Assembly (NCBI GenBank): GCA_019359415.1
Contig: JAHHHH010000037.1
Coordinates: forward strand, 1 to 64,000
Length of the DNA stretch: 64,000 bases
Direction: 5' to 3'
Source: Iphinoe sp. HA4291-MV1
Lineage (GTDB): Bacteria; Cyanobacteriota; Cyanobacteriia; Cyanobacteriales; Nostocaceae
Positions within the stretch are counted from its first letter, which is position 1; the number at the start of each line of letters is the position of its first letter. Of the stretch, positions 25,963-34,462 are shown piece by piece. The notes under the pieces were generated by a model. The model was not told where the DNA came from. It saw only the letters and a list, made by a program, of their open reading frames with translations, and did no database searches. A program made the position numbers and the translations under genes.

Positions 25963-26219
25963 CCGTCAATTGCAGCAAATTGGCGATGCGAATCAGTTGG
26001 AATATACAAATGTTGTGCGTAAACGCTGCATCGGTGAGGGAGTCGCAGTCTTGGCGGTTCCCGTCGATTGCGAACTCCCGAACCCGTTCGCCCTTGGCGT
26101 TCCCGAAGGGTAGGGCTTGTCGTCAGACATCGCCGTTGGAATTGGCTCAATTATTACGACTTTAGCCTCAACAACTTTCTGAGATTAGGCTTTAATGACA
26201 TTCGCTTGCGAGACGAACA
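25963..26219 (+). pseudogene. Duplicated fragments of the upstream pentapeptide gene
   Basis: Positions 25963-26010 match 24278-24325 at 44 of 48 bases, and 26129-26219 are identical over 91 bp to 25048-25138. The roughly 720 bp that separate these parts in the parent gene are replaced by about 118 bp of repeat-like DNA (containing TTGGCGTTCCCGAAGGG). The fragments are out of frame with each other. A partial gene copy has collapsed here. Confidence 0.88.
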
Positions 26220-26310
26220 GTTGAAGCAACAACTAGAAGATGAGCTTTTCGAGCAATTGTTAGAAGAGAAAATTCAAAATATTAATGTCAAGCTTCAGGT
26301 AAAATTTTAG
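26220..26310 (+). pseudogene. C-terminal coding remnant, possibly a peptidyl-prolyl isomerase tail
   Basis: Thirty codons (LKQQLEDELFEQLLEEKIQN then INVKLQVKF stop) follow directly on the duplicated fragment. They end 9 bp before the truncated exporter gene. In cyanobacteria a SurA-like peptidyl-prolyl isomerase often precedes such exporters and ends with similar Glu/Gln-rich residues, so this may be its tail. The match is from memory and weak. Confidence 0.35.
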
Positions 26311-26319
26311 TGATAAATT

Positions 26320-26607
26320 ATGAACTTACGCTGGGAAGAGTTGCCTTTTTGCTTGCTAACTCCTGAGCAGCAAATGGAATTGAAAAATCAAGCAAAAACT
26401 GGTCATTATCAGACAGGAAATATAATTTGGTCTACAGATGAACCTGGAAGCCAATTTTTAATTATTTCAGGAAATGTGCGTTTTAGAGAAGATGGAAAAC
26501 CTCAGTCATTAGCAACTTTAAAATCAGGAGATTGGTTTGGGGATTTACTAGAGTTTTCTGGACAATTTAAAGCTGTGGCAAAAGATTCTGTGGAGGTGGT
26601 AAGCTAA
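26320..26607 (+). pseudogene. Truncated head of a peptidase-type ABC exporter (cyclic-nucleotide-binding-like domain)
   Basis: 95 residues resemble the N-terminal cyclic-nucleotide-binding-like domain found on cyanobacterial HetC/SunT-type peptidase ABC transporters: LLTPEQQMELKNQA, IIWSTDEPGSQFLIISGNVR, SLATLKSGDWFGDLLEF. The frame stops after EVVS, exactly where the peptidase, membrane and ATPase domains should begin. Beyond the stop lies a fragment of an HlyD gene on the other strand, so a deletion or inversion joined the two. Probably non-functional. Confidence 0.75.
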
Positions 26608-26616
26608 GAACTGTTT

Positions 26617-26762
26617 TCTCCCGCATTACAATGTCTCCAGTAGCACGCATACTAGGAGTTATCATTTTATATCCATCCCCTACTTTCAAGACAAATTTAT
26701 TGAGTTTAATCCTGGTCGGAGAAACTCCCTTACCCGAATTTTTATCCTTAGTAACTGCATTA
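26617..26762 (-). pseudogene. C-terminal fragment of an HlyD-family adaptor
   Basis: The minus-strand translation AVTKDKNSGKGVSPTRIKLN and then ITPSMRATGDIVMREKTVLS aligns with the C terminus of the intact HlyD protein at 27537-28748 (AVVKDKNSGKEVYPTRIKLH and LTPGMNANGEIVMRQKSILS). It is a paralogue, not a recent copy, and only about 48 codons remain. It abuts the exporter head, suggesting a lost secretion cassette. Confidence 0.85.
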
Positions 26763-26849
26763 AGCTAATGTCAACGACTTCGCCATCAATACAATATTAT
26801 TTGAAAATAGTAAAAACGTTTTACGGGGTAGGAAATTGCAAGGGAAAAA

Positions 26850-27467
26850 CTAACTCTGTAAGCCAGCTTCAAAAATTTCTTGTACGGTTAAATTCAATTC
26901 AGGAAATGTAGGTGACACAATGCGTTCCCCTTTCCTAAACTGGCTAACTTGGTATTCACCTTCCACCAGTTGATAAATTGAAATAGTTGGTTGTTTGGGG
27001 TTACCGATAAACCGCCTTCCACCCAAGCCAAGATAATCGACAATCCAATATTCGGGAATACCAATTTCCTCATAATCGCCAGCTTTATCAAGATAATCAT
27101 CGCGCCAGTTAGTACTGACAACTTCTACAACTAATGGAATTGATTCACCGTAACTAACTGTTGATTGATTTTTCCATCTCGGTTCTGTTGCTAAATTAGG
27201 ACGGTTTAACAACAGTATATCTGGCGAGTAACCTGTTTCACTGTCAGGCGGTTTGACTAAAGCTGTTTTGGGTATTCGATAAGGCAAGTTTAAACGGGTA
27301 TATTCTGTAACTAATTTTTCAACCAAAAAACCAACAATATCTTCATGGTCGCCTAATGGTTGTGACATCTCAACAATTACCCCGTTGTGTAGTTCATAAC
27401 GTCCGTTGTCTGGTTTCCAATTTACAAATTCTTCAAACGTTACTAGTTTGGGTAGGGCTTGAGTCAT
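26850..27467 (-). CDS. Uma2 family endonuclease-like protein (DUF820)
   Basis: 205 residues of the Uma2/DUF820 family, a PD-(D/E)XK nuclease-fold group hugely expanded in cyanobacteria, with unknown biological targets. Features: TFEEFVNWKPDNGRYELHNG near the N terminus, SPDILLLNRPN near 75, and the catalytic-type segment SIPLVVEVVSTNWRDDYLDK near 108-127 with the IPEYWIVDYLG strand. Many genomes carry dozens of paralogues. No partner gene is evident. It lies between decayed exporter remnants and a 15-bp-stem hairpin. Confidence 0.9.
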   Translation of the reverse strand: MTQALPKLVTFEEFVNWKPDNGRYELHNGVIVEMSQPLGDHEDIVGFLVEKLVTEYTRLNLPYRIPKTALVKPPDSETGYSPDILLLNRPNLATEPRWKNQSTVSYGESIPLVVEVVSTNWRDDYLDKAGDYEEIGIPEYWIVDYLGLGGRRFIGNPKQPTISIYQLVEGEYQVSQFRKGERIVSPTFPELNLTVQEIFEAGLQS

Positions 27468-27491
27468 ATATACCTCAGATAACTCTTGTTC

Positions 27492-27524
27492 AGATCCCCG
27501 ACTTCTTTCAGAAGTCGGGGATCT
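27492..27524. repeat. Perfect 15-bp-stem palindrome
   Basis: AGATCCCCGACTTCT and its exact complement are separated by TTC. It lies between the HlyD stop and the Uma2 start, both leftward. No U-tract follows on the minus strand, so it is better seen as a dispersed repeat (the CCCCGACTTC palindrome type common in cyanobacteria) that may also act as a transcript end. Confidence 0.7.
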
Positions 27525-27536
27525 TATTTCGACGAT

Positions 27537-28748
27537 TCACTTAACAGAAAACACCTCATCAAATTTGCGAGTAACCGGCTCAATCAACAAGCTCAAAATC
27601 GACTTTTGCCGCATCACAATTTCCCCATTAGCATTCATCCCAGGAGTTAATGTCTTATCTTGACCCCGCCTTCTAATGGTGACTTTATGGAGTTTAATCC
27701 TGGTTGGATAAACCTCCTTGCCCGAATTCTTATCCTTCACAACTGCGTAGGGACTAACGTAAACCACAGTCCCTTCAATCACACCATATTCTTGATAAGG
27801 AAAAGCTTCAATCTTCACCTTTGCATTCATCTTTTCATCAACAAATCCCCGATATTGATTTGGCAAATCAACTTCTAGCAAAGGTTCTTTCCCTTCTGGC
27901 AAAATTGACAATAACTCCTCACCAGGTTGCACTGTTCCCTGACTTGGATTGACTTTGATGTTATAAACTCTGCCAGCAATTGGAGCTGTAATAGTTTGAT
28001 TTTGCCGCTGATTTTTAGCTTGAGCTAGTTGCCTTTCAACAGACTGCAATTCCTCACGGCGCTTGCTCAAATCAGAAAGGGGTCCAGTTTTATAATTTTG
28101 CTTCAGTTGCTGGATATTTTGCTCTTTGGCAGCAATACTTTTTTCTAAGTCTTTGACTTTATCTTGAGCATGTTCGTAATCTTGTCGCGGGATAGCACCC
28201 CTGAGACTACGCAACCTATTGACATCCCGTTGAGCCGCTTTAAGATTAACTCGCAAACCGGAAAGTTCAATTTCTGCCTGCTTAATGCTTGCTTTCTGGC
28301 TTTCTTCTGCTGCTTTGCTACGACTCTGGATGTCTTGCTTAATCAATTGAGCTTGGTTGTTTAGCCTTTGAATATCCGCTTGGGACGATTTTGAGTCCAG
28401 TGCTACTAAAATGTCACCTTTTTGTACAGGCTGACCTTCTGTAACCTTAGTTTTGTTGATATATTTAATTTTGCCACTACTAGGCGATCGCACTGGCTGC
28501 ACGTCTTGCTCACCCGGAATTAACTTACCTGGAGCCACAGCCACTTCATCGACTTTACTCAAACCAGCCCAGGCGATCGCGCCAAACACTGCTAAACTTA
28601 AGGTTACGCCTACCAATCTTGTGTATAGCGGGGGTAGCCCTTGCACTGCCTTACCTAATTCATAATCTAGGTAAGCATCTGGTGGGTTAGCAAATTGCTC
28701 TCTTGTCTGCCGTGCTTGAGCAGGAGATGAGGCTGAGGGCTGCTTCAT
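27537..28748 (-). CDS. HlyD-family membrane fusion (adaptor) protein
   Basis: 403 residues. A short cytoplasmic N terminus is followed by one transmembrane helix near 45-65 (LVGVTLSLAVFGAIAWAGL), a lipoyl half-motif (VRSPSSGKIKYINKTKVTEG), a long coiled coil from about 110 to 235, the second lipoyl half (ITAPIAGRVYNIKVNPSQG) and a C-terminal beta-barrel (TRIKLHKVTIRRRGQDKTLT, MNANGEIVMRQ). Such adaptors bridge inner-membrane exporters to an outer-membrane channel. It starts 12 nt after the Wzc kinase gene and no ABC exporter is adjacent, so it may serve polysaccharide export or an unlinked type I exporter. Confidence 0.92.
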   Translation of the reverse strand: MKQPSASSPAQARQTREQFANPPDAYLDYELGKAVQGLPPLYTRLVGVTLSLAVFGAIAWAGLSKVDEVAVAPGKLIPGEQDVQPVRSPSSGKIKYINKTKVTEGQPVQKGDILVALDSKSSQADIQRLNNQAQLIKQDIQSRSKAAEESQKASIKQAEIELSGLRVNLKAAQRDVNRLRSLRGAIPRQDYEHAQDKVKDLEKSIAAKEQNIQQLKQNYKTGPLSDLSKRREELQSVERQLAQAKNQRQNQTITAPIAGRVYNIKVNPSQGTVQPGEELLSILPEGKEPLLEVDLPNQYRGFVDEKMNAKVKIEAFPYQEYGVIEGTVVYVSPYAVVKDKNSGKEVYPTRIKLHKVTIRRRGQDKTLTPGMNANGEIVMRQKSILSLLIEPVTRKFDEVFSVK

Positions 28749-28760
28749 AATTCTTGCAGC

Positions 28761-30950
28761 TTATTGTACAGTTCTCGCAGATTCTTTTATAGTATCACTT
28801 GCTTGGGTGTAGTATTCCTCGGTAAAGTAGTAGTGGCTCAAACTTAAATTTTTAGGAAGAACTGCATTCACCACTTGTCCCAAGACATTCTGACCAGATT
28901 TTTCCAAAAGCTCTTTCGCAAAAGCGGCATTAACAGAATCAACAACCCCAGGTCGAACGACCAACAAAACACCGTCAGCCATTTGACCCAGAGTAGCAGC
29001 ATCAGCGGCAACTGTTAATGAGGGAGCATCAATGATAACAAAGTCGTAGTTGGCAGCAAAATTTTCCATCAACCCAGCCATTCGTTTCGAGTCGAGGAGC
29101 GATGCTGGAGAGGGAGGCACGACTCCAGAAGTGAGGACATATAAATTATCCATGACTGATGCTACTGCTGTCCAGATTTCAGCCTGACCGACAATCACAT
29201 TACTCAAACCTGGGCTATTTGGCAGTTCCCATATGTGATGCTGAACTGGACGGTGCAAATCCCCATCTACCAGTAAAACTTTACGCTCTCTTTGAGCCAT
29301 TGCTATAGCTAAATTGGCTGCAACTGTTGACTTACCTTCTTTGGGTACAGAGCTGGTAACAACGATAACTTTTATCTGTTTATCAGCACTCGTATACTTC
29401 AAATTCGCCCGCAGCATCCGGAAAGCTTCACTAATTGGGGAACGAGGAAGATCCCTAACAACAAGCTGATACGTTAATTCTGACTCTTGATTGCCGCGAG
29501 TAGATTTTTTAGACTTACTAAAGGCAGGAATAACCCCTAATAAGGTCAATCCCAGTAATTCTTTTGCCTCATCAACAGTCTTGATTGATTTATCTCTTGC
29601 TTCCAAAAGATATATAGTCGCTAAGGAAGCTAAAATAGCTAGTAGACCTGAACTCAGATATGCAACTATAGGAGAAGTAATAGGCTCTAGAGGGACTTGA
29701 GCCTTGGATATTATGCTGGCGTTACCTAAGTTCTGATTTTCTGCTATTCGGCTCTCTTGTAGCTTTTGTAGCAGAAGTGAATAGGTCGATTGGGCTGCTT
29801 GTACTTTGCGTTCTAACTGGCGCTGTTGTTGCTCCAATTTGGGTAGACTGTTAAGCCGTTGCTTATAAGTAGCTTGCAATTTAGATAAAGTAGCGACTTG
29901 ACTAGCTAAACCCTGACGGGTTGATTCTAATTTGACGAGATCAGCAGTGAGTTGTTGCTTTAGCTGTCCAACCTGGAAGTTACCATTCTGTTTTAGTTGA
30001 GTCGTTCCTGCAACCTCTTTTACTCGCTGTTGTAGTATTCCTTTTAAGGCATCTAACTTACTTTCTAAACTAATGATTTCAGGATGGGTTTCTTGGAGAA
30101 GTGTGCGCTTAGTTGCAAGTTGAGACTCTAGCTGCTGGATTTCTTTGATGGTATCTTGCACTCCAGAAGATTGGCTAAGGGAAGCTGTTACTACCGCCTC
30201 TTGGGGATTCATGCCCAATTGCTTGCGAATCGTTTCTGCCTGGGAGTCGATATCAGCAATTTGAGATTGAGTTGCAATAATTTGCTTTTGCAAGTCTGTA
30301 ATCACTTCAACTGCCTTATTTGCTTCTTCTTGCAGAGCAACAATTTTGTTCTTTTCTTTGAACCGGGCTAGTTGAGCTTCTGCTTGGCGGACAATCCATT
30401 CAGCTTGTGGTATCTGTTTTTCTATAAATTTGCGGGCAGCCGCCGCTTGGGTTCTGTTGTAAGATACATTGTGTTCTAAATAGACAGCTATCAGCGTATT
30501 AACAACCTGTGCAGTTCTTTCAGGGTTCGTATCCTTGTAAGAAACTTTGAGAACGTCAGTTTTCTGAATATCATTTACAGTCAACCGTTGAAGAAATTCC
30601 TTGAGTTTTAGGGGTTCGCCTTTGTTGTCTTTCAGGCTTAGTCTGTCTATGGTAGTTTTTACCACAGGCACAGAAAGTAAAACTTCTGCCTCTGTATTTA
30701 AAGGATTAGTTTTATCTTGCACTAGTGGTTCTAACTTGCCTATTTCTGTTCCCACTCCTGTTAGGGAAGAAGTCGTATTTATCCTTTGAAACCGCAGCTT
30801 TCCTTCCGCTACATAAGAAGGTTTTCTCAAAAATGAAACCATTAAAGAAATTAAAAAAGTTGTACAAAAGATTCCTAAAACAGGCACCCAACGGCGCTGC
30901 AGAATTGGCAAATATTTGTCAAATCTTGAAAGAGATTCCTGTGATGCCAT
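28761..30950 (-). CDS. Polysaccharide co-polymerase/tyrosine autokinase (Wzc type)
   Basis: 729 residues controlling chain length and export of exopolysaccharide in the inner membrane. Wzz domain with TM1 near 17-37, a long periplasmic coiled coil (about 160-400), TM2 near 430-450, and a C-terminal BY-kinase with Walker A VPKEGKSTVAANLA, Walker A' KVLLVDGDLHRP and Walker B-like DFVIIDAPSLTVA. A tyrosine cluster near the C terminus (SHYYFTEEYYTQ) is the likely autophosphorylation site. It lies near the end of the leftward exopolysaccharide locus, 12 nt before hlyD. Confidence 0.95.
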   Translation of the reverse strand: MASQESLSRFDKYLPILQRRWVPVLGIFCTTFLISLMVSFLRKPSYVAEGKLRFQRINTTSSLTGVGTEIGKLEPLVQDKTNPLNTEAEVLLSVPVVKTTIDRLSLKDNKGEPLKLKEFLQRLTVNDIQKTDVLKVSYKDTNPERTAQVVNTLIAVYLEHNVSYNRTQAAAARKFIEKQIPQAEWIVRQAEAQLARFKEKNKIVALQEEANKAVEVITDLQKQIIATQSQIADIDSQAETIRKQLGMNPQEAVVTASLSQSSGVQDTIKEIQQLESQLATKRTLLQETHPEIISLESKLDALKGILQQRVKEVAGTTQLKQNGNFQVGQLKQQLTADLVKLESTRQGLASQVATLSKLQATYKQRLNSLPKLEQQQRQLERKVQAAQSTYSLLLQKLQESRIAENQNLGNASIISKAQVPLEPITSPIVAYLSSGLLAILASLATIYLLEARDKSIKTVDEAKELLGLTLLGVIPAFSKSKKSTRGNQESELTYQLVVRDLPRSPISEAFRMLRANLKYTSADKQIKVIVVTSSVPKEGKSTVAANLAIAMAQRERKVLLVDGDLHRPVQHHIWELPNSPGLSNVIVGQAEIWTAVASVMDNLYVLTSGVVPPSPASLLDSKRMAGLMENFAANYDFVIIDAPSLTVAADAATLGQMADGVLLVVRPGVVDSVNAAFAKELLEKSGQNVLGQVVNAVLPKNLSLSHYYFTEEYYTQASDTIKESARTVQ

Positions 30951-31031
30951 AAAGAAACTTTTTTTACTTGCTTAGTCTTGATAAATACATACATTACTAA
31001 ATATGGAAACTAGTATAGTCTAAATGCTATA

Positions 31032-32183
31032 TCAGAAATAAATTTTTCGAGTGTCAGAAGATATTGCTGCGATCGCCTGAATCACTCGGTCTAAGTCTTC
31101 AGTTGTGAGATTAGATCCAGAAGGTAAGCAAAGACCCCTTGCAAATAAATCTTCAGCCACTTCACCTCCTATACATTCACAACATTCGGCAAACACAGGC
31201 TGTAAGTGCAACGGCTTCCACACAGGACGTGTTTCTATTTGCTCCAAGGCAAGTGCTAAACGGACTTGTTCTCTATCTGCCCCAAACGCCTTGGGGTCTA
31301 TTGTCAGACAGGTCAGCCAGCGGGTAGCATATCCAAAAGTGGCTTCTGGCATGAATTCTATTCCTGGTAGATTTCCCAAAGCACAGGCGTAAATTTCATA
31401 GTTGTGTCGCCTAGCGGTGACTCGCTCGTTCAAAACACGCAACTGACCACGACCAATGCCAGCCAAAACATTGCTCAGTCGGTAGTTGTAGCCTATTTCC
31501 GAGTGTTGGTAATGTGGAGCCGGATCGCGTGCTTGGGTTGCTAAAAAACGGGCTTTTGCCACCAGTTGTGCATCATCGGAAACCAACATTCCGCCGCCAG
31601 AGGTTGTGATGATTTTATTGCCATTGAAGGAGAAAATGCCAATGCGCCCGAAAGTTCCAGGAGAACGCCCTTTGTAAGTAGCTCCCAAAGATTCGGCAGC
31701 ATCTTCAATTAAGGGAACCTCATACTGATGACAAGCTTCCACAATCGGGTTAATATCGGCACTTTGACCGTACAAATGGACAACGACAACGGCTTTGGGT
31801 AATTTGCCAATGTGTGCGTGTTTGTCTAACGCTTCCCGTAACAAATCGGGATTCATGTTCCAAGAAGTGCGATCGCTATCAATGAATACTGGTTTTGCCC
31901 CTAAGTAGGTAATTGGGTTGGCGGTGGCTGCGAATGTCAGGGTAGAGCAAAAAACTTCATCCCCAGACTCAACACCAATTAATCGTAAAGCCAAATGGAG
32001 CGCCGCTGTACCAGAACTCACAGCAGCTGCATAACCTGCTCCAGTGACTTGACAAAATTCTTGCTCGAAAGCATCTATATGGGGACCAACAGGAGCTATC
32101 CAGTTCGTGTCAAACGCTTCTAGGACGAATTCTAGTTCGCGATCGCCCATATGAGGTGTTGATAGGAGAATTGGTTTCGTCAT
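31032..32183 (-). CDS. DegT/DnrJ/EryC1/StrS family sugar aminotransferase
   Basis: PLP-dependent aminotransferase that typically converts a nucleotide-linked keto sugar to an amino sugar. About 383 residues from MTKPILLSTPHMGDRELEF. An ATG at 32201 would add six residues, but AAGGT sits just before the later one. The PLP-binding segment SSGTAALHLALRLIGV near 62, the Asp region IEDAAESLGATYKGR near 160, and the Schiff-base lysine in FSFNGNKIITTSGGGM near 185 are present. This is the canonical member of three related enzymes in the locus. GDP-perosamine-synthase-like chemistry is possible, substrate unproven. Confidence 0.93.
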   Translation of the reverse strand: MTKPILLSTPHMGDRELEFVLEAFDTNWIAPVGPHIDAFEQEFCQVTGAGYAAAVSSGTAALHLALRLIGVESGDEVFCSTLTFAATANPITYLGAKPVFIDSDRTSWNMNPDLLREALDKHAHIGKLPKAVVVVHLYGQSADINPIVEACHQYEVPLIEDAAESLGATYKGRSPGTFGRIGIFSFNGNKIITTSGGGMLVSDDAQLVAKARFLATQARDPAPHYQHSEIGYNYRLSNVLAGIGRGQLRVLNERVTARRHNYEIYACALGNLPGIEFMPEATFGYATRWLTCLTIDPKAFGADREQVRLALALEQIETRPVWKPLHLQPVFAECCECIGGEVAEDLFARGLCLPSGSNLTTEDLDRVIQAIAAISSDTRKIYF

Positions 32184-32207
32184 TTTTACCTTGTCATTCA
32201 ATCAGAT

Positions 32208-33326
32208 TTAAGCTCGATACATTGGAAAATAATTATTCTTTGGTATCCACTCGTATCCTGTAGATTTCATCATAGTCATTTTATTGTTAACTAATTTATC
32301 GTACAAGTCGGAACAAAATATCCGGAATCCTACAAAAAAAGGTATATTTCCATTTGGAGCAAATGCCAGTTTATATTGATAAATTCCATCCTCGCCTTCA
32401 TACCCTCCTCCTAAGATAAAACGATGTTTTCCCTGATTTTTAGCCCAGAGAATTATCTCGTACTTTAACAAATCGTTTGGACGGAGGTCGAAGCAACTGC
32501 TGTCAGTTCCTCCAAGGAATGAATAAACATTATGAGCTGACACCAAAACTAACTCTGTGGAAATGATCTTTTCATTGTGGATGGCATGAAAGTACATGAA
32601 TTGCCCAGGAAGTGTTTGATGAATTTGCTCGAAGTAGGAGCGCGGGAAATAATATCCTTTACTGGCGTTACGTCGTGTCATGGTATCTTCGTACAGACTC
32701 AAAAAATCATCAAGCTTTTTGCCTGTTGAGTCTAACTCCACCTGTACCCCATTGCCCTTGGCTCTATTAACGTTTTTTCGCACCTTATGCTTAACATCCA
32801 TCCAAAGAGAATCTGTGTCAAGGTCTAGGCTGCGGACAACATTTTGCTGTCTGTGTTCCTCCTTACCTGGATAACTCAATAAAGTGTCGCGAAATAAAGA
32901 GAATCGTACAAACTCAGACACTATGTTTTGCTGGGTTGCCCAACCGTCAAAATTTGCCCAAAATTTCTCTGCGATACTCTGGACATCTCCATGTCCCCAC
33001 ACGTACGGTCCACCATATCCATATGGTGTGATAATGTCTGCCACCGGACCAACATCTGAACTCCACAAAGGTTCAAAAGTCAAGTCCCGAAGAATAAATG
33101 GATAAAGGACGCAGGTGTCAGTTGTTTGCCAGCAAGCACAGTAGGCGCGACTTTTTTTGCCATCTGTGTAAAGCTTCACATAATTTGGATGGGCGTGGAC
33201 TTCTCGCTGGGACCATGACTCCCACAACGCTATCCACTCTTCGGTATCCTGCAAATTAGCAGTGTCCCAAACTTGAAAACAAGAGTGCTGATTCTTAAAA
33301 GCTTCTGTGCCAATTTTAACTTGCAT
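32208..33326 (-). CDS. FemAB-like GNAT acyl/aminoacyltransferase
   Basis: 372 residues with the double GNAT fold of the FemAB/BioF2-like family. The C-terminal half contains the typical MTRRNASKGYYFPRSYFEQI, STELVLVSAHNVYSFLGGTD and LLKYEIILWAKNQGKHRFILG segments. Members transfer amino acids or acyl groups to peptidoglycan or polysaccharide precursors. Within this locus it probably modifies the amino group made by the neighbouring aminotransferases. The DegT gene follows within about 25 nt. Donor and acceptor are unknown. Confidence 0.85.
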   Translation of the reverse strand: MQVKIGTEAFKNQHSCFQVWDTANLQDTEEWIALWESWSQREVHAHPNYVKLYTDGKKSRAYCACWQTTDTCVLYPFILRDLTFEPLWSSDVGPVADIITPYGYGGPYVWGHGDVQSIAEKFWANFDGWATQQNIVSEFVRFSLFRDTLLSYPGKEEHRQQNVVRSLDLDTDSLWMDVKHKVRKNVNRAKGNGVQVELDSTGKKLDDFLSLYEDTMTRRNASKGYYFPRSYFEQIHQTLPGQFMYFHAIHNEKIISTELVLVSAHNVYSFLGGTDSSCFDLRPNDLLKYEIILWAKNQGKHRFILGGGYEGEDGIYQYKLAFAPNGNIPFFVGFRIFCSDLYDKLVNNKMTMMKSTGYEWIPKNNYFPMYRA

Positions 33327-33352
33327 AAAAAATTTACTTTCAATTCTTTAAT

Positions 33353-34462
33353 TTAAGTGGCAGCAATATGGTCATACGTTTTGAGAAATTCAGTAATATT
33401 TGACACTATCCGCTCAATATCATCCAAAGAATAACGCTGATCAGTGGGGATTGTCAAAATACGATTTGACAAATCTATTGCCATAGAATCATTTGCAGAA
33501 AATCCTTTAAAAGGTTGTTGCCAATGAACTGTGGCAAAAATATTTTGACTAATTAAGAATTTGCGTAGACCTTCGCGAACTTCATTATTTGCACAAACAA
33601 GAATGCTGTTAAAAGGTACTGCTCCACTGGACCAGGTTGTGAAAAGAGGTTTACAGTTGGAATGGGTCTCGGTTAAGAGCAAATAGAAAAATTGCTTGAT
33701 GTTTAATTCTCGTTTTTTCCTCAACTCGGAAATATTCAAGTAATTCAGAATGTTAGAAGTGAAGCTTGAAGCCGCAGAACTAGTTTCCGCATTTAGAGCT
33801 TGTTCCCCTTCAATTTGAAACATTCGATAGGCATCTTTGGAAATATTTGCACCACTTAAATAAGCTCGCTTCAATAGCATTGCAATAAGTTTTTTATAAG
33901 CACCTGATGGTTCACCTAAAGCAGGTTGTGGCAGTTGAAGCTTTTGCGGAGACCAGATAATTGCTCCGTCAGGAATTGGCAGTGTTTTTCGCACAGATGC
34001 CATAGCGTAATGAGCCGTACTTTGCTGTGCCCAAGGCGAGATTGGGTCGTGGGTATGGTCTTCTATTAAGATAATGTCTTTATGCTGGCTAGCCCAATCT
34101 TGCCAAACTTTTCCTTCTTTGATACCAAAGAGATTGACTGACAGTACTAAATCCCCTGGCAAAGGATTGAGGGAGTTAAAGTCGGGAAGTAGTTCGGTAG
34201 GCATATCGCGATACCAACATAACTCGAACACTTTGCTGAGATCGGCTGCGACATCCATGCAGAAGAACGAAGGCAGATGCAACCTTAATCTACTTTGATG
34301 ACGTTTAAATAGAGGTGGAAGAGATAATAGTATGGAACGACCTGTGGAAAACAGTTTGTGTGTTTCGGGAAAAAAAGTTTTTGATAGCGATGATGTGACA
34401 GTATCATTCGACCAATCAAATTCAGAGCCTACTTCCCATCGTTTTTCTTTAAGCACGCTCAA
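33353..34462 (-). CDS. PLP-aminotransferase-like protein (divergent DegT)
   Basis: 369 residues with weak similarity to DegT-type PLP enzymes: RSILLSLPPLFKRH near 42 in place of the usual SGTAAL segment, ILIEDHTHDPISPW near 132 as the cofactor Asp region, and ASVRKTLPIPDGAIIW near 155 with the likely Schiff-base lysine. The start is TTG overlapping the stop of the upstream gene (TTGA), showing tight coupling with 34459-35496. Its N-terminal glycine-rich PLP phosphate loop is poorly conserved, so it may be a degenerate partner of its neighbour. Function in sugar amination is inferred from context. Confidence 0.72.
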   Translation of the reverse strand: MSVLKEKRWEVGSEFDWSNDTVTSSLSKTFFPETHKLFSTGRSILLSLPPLFKRHQSRLRLHLPSFFCMDVAADLSKVFELCWYRDMPTELLPDFNSLNPLPGDLVLSVNLFGIKEGKVWQDWASQHKDIILIEDHTHDPISPWAQQSTAHYAMASVRKTLPIPDGAIIWSPQKLQLPQPALGEPSGAYKKLIAMLLKRAYLSGANISKDAYRMFQIEGEQALNAETSSAASSFTSNILNYLNISELRKKRELNIKQFFYLLLTETHSNCKPLFTTWSSGAVPFNSILVCANNEVREGLRKFLISQNIFATVHWQQPFKGFSANDSMAIDLSNRILTIPTDQRYSLDDIERIVSNITEFLKTYDHIAAT

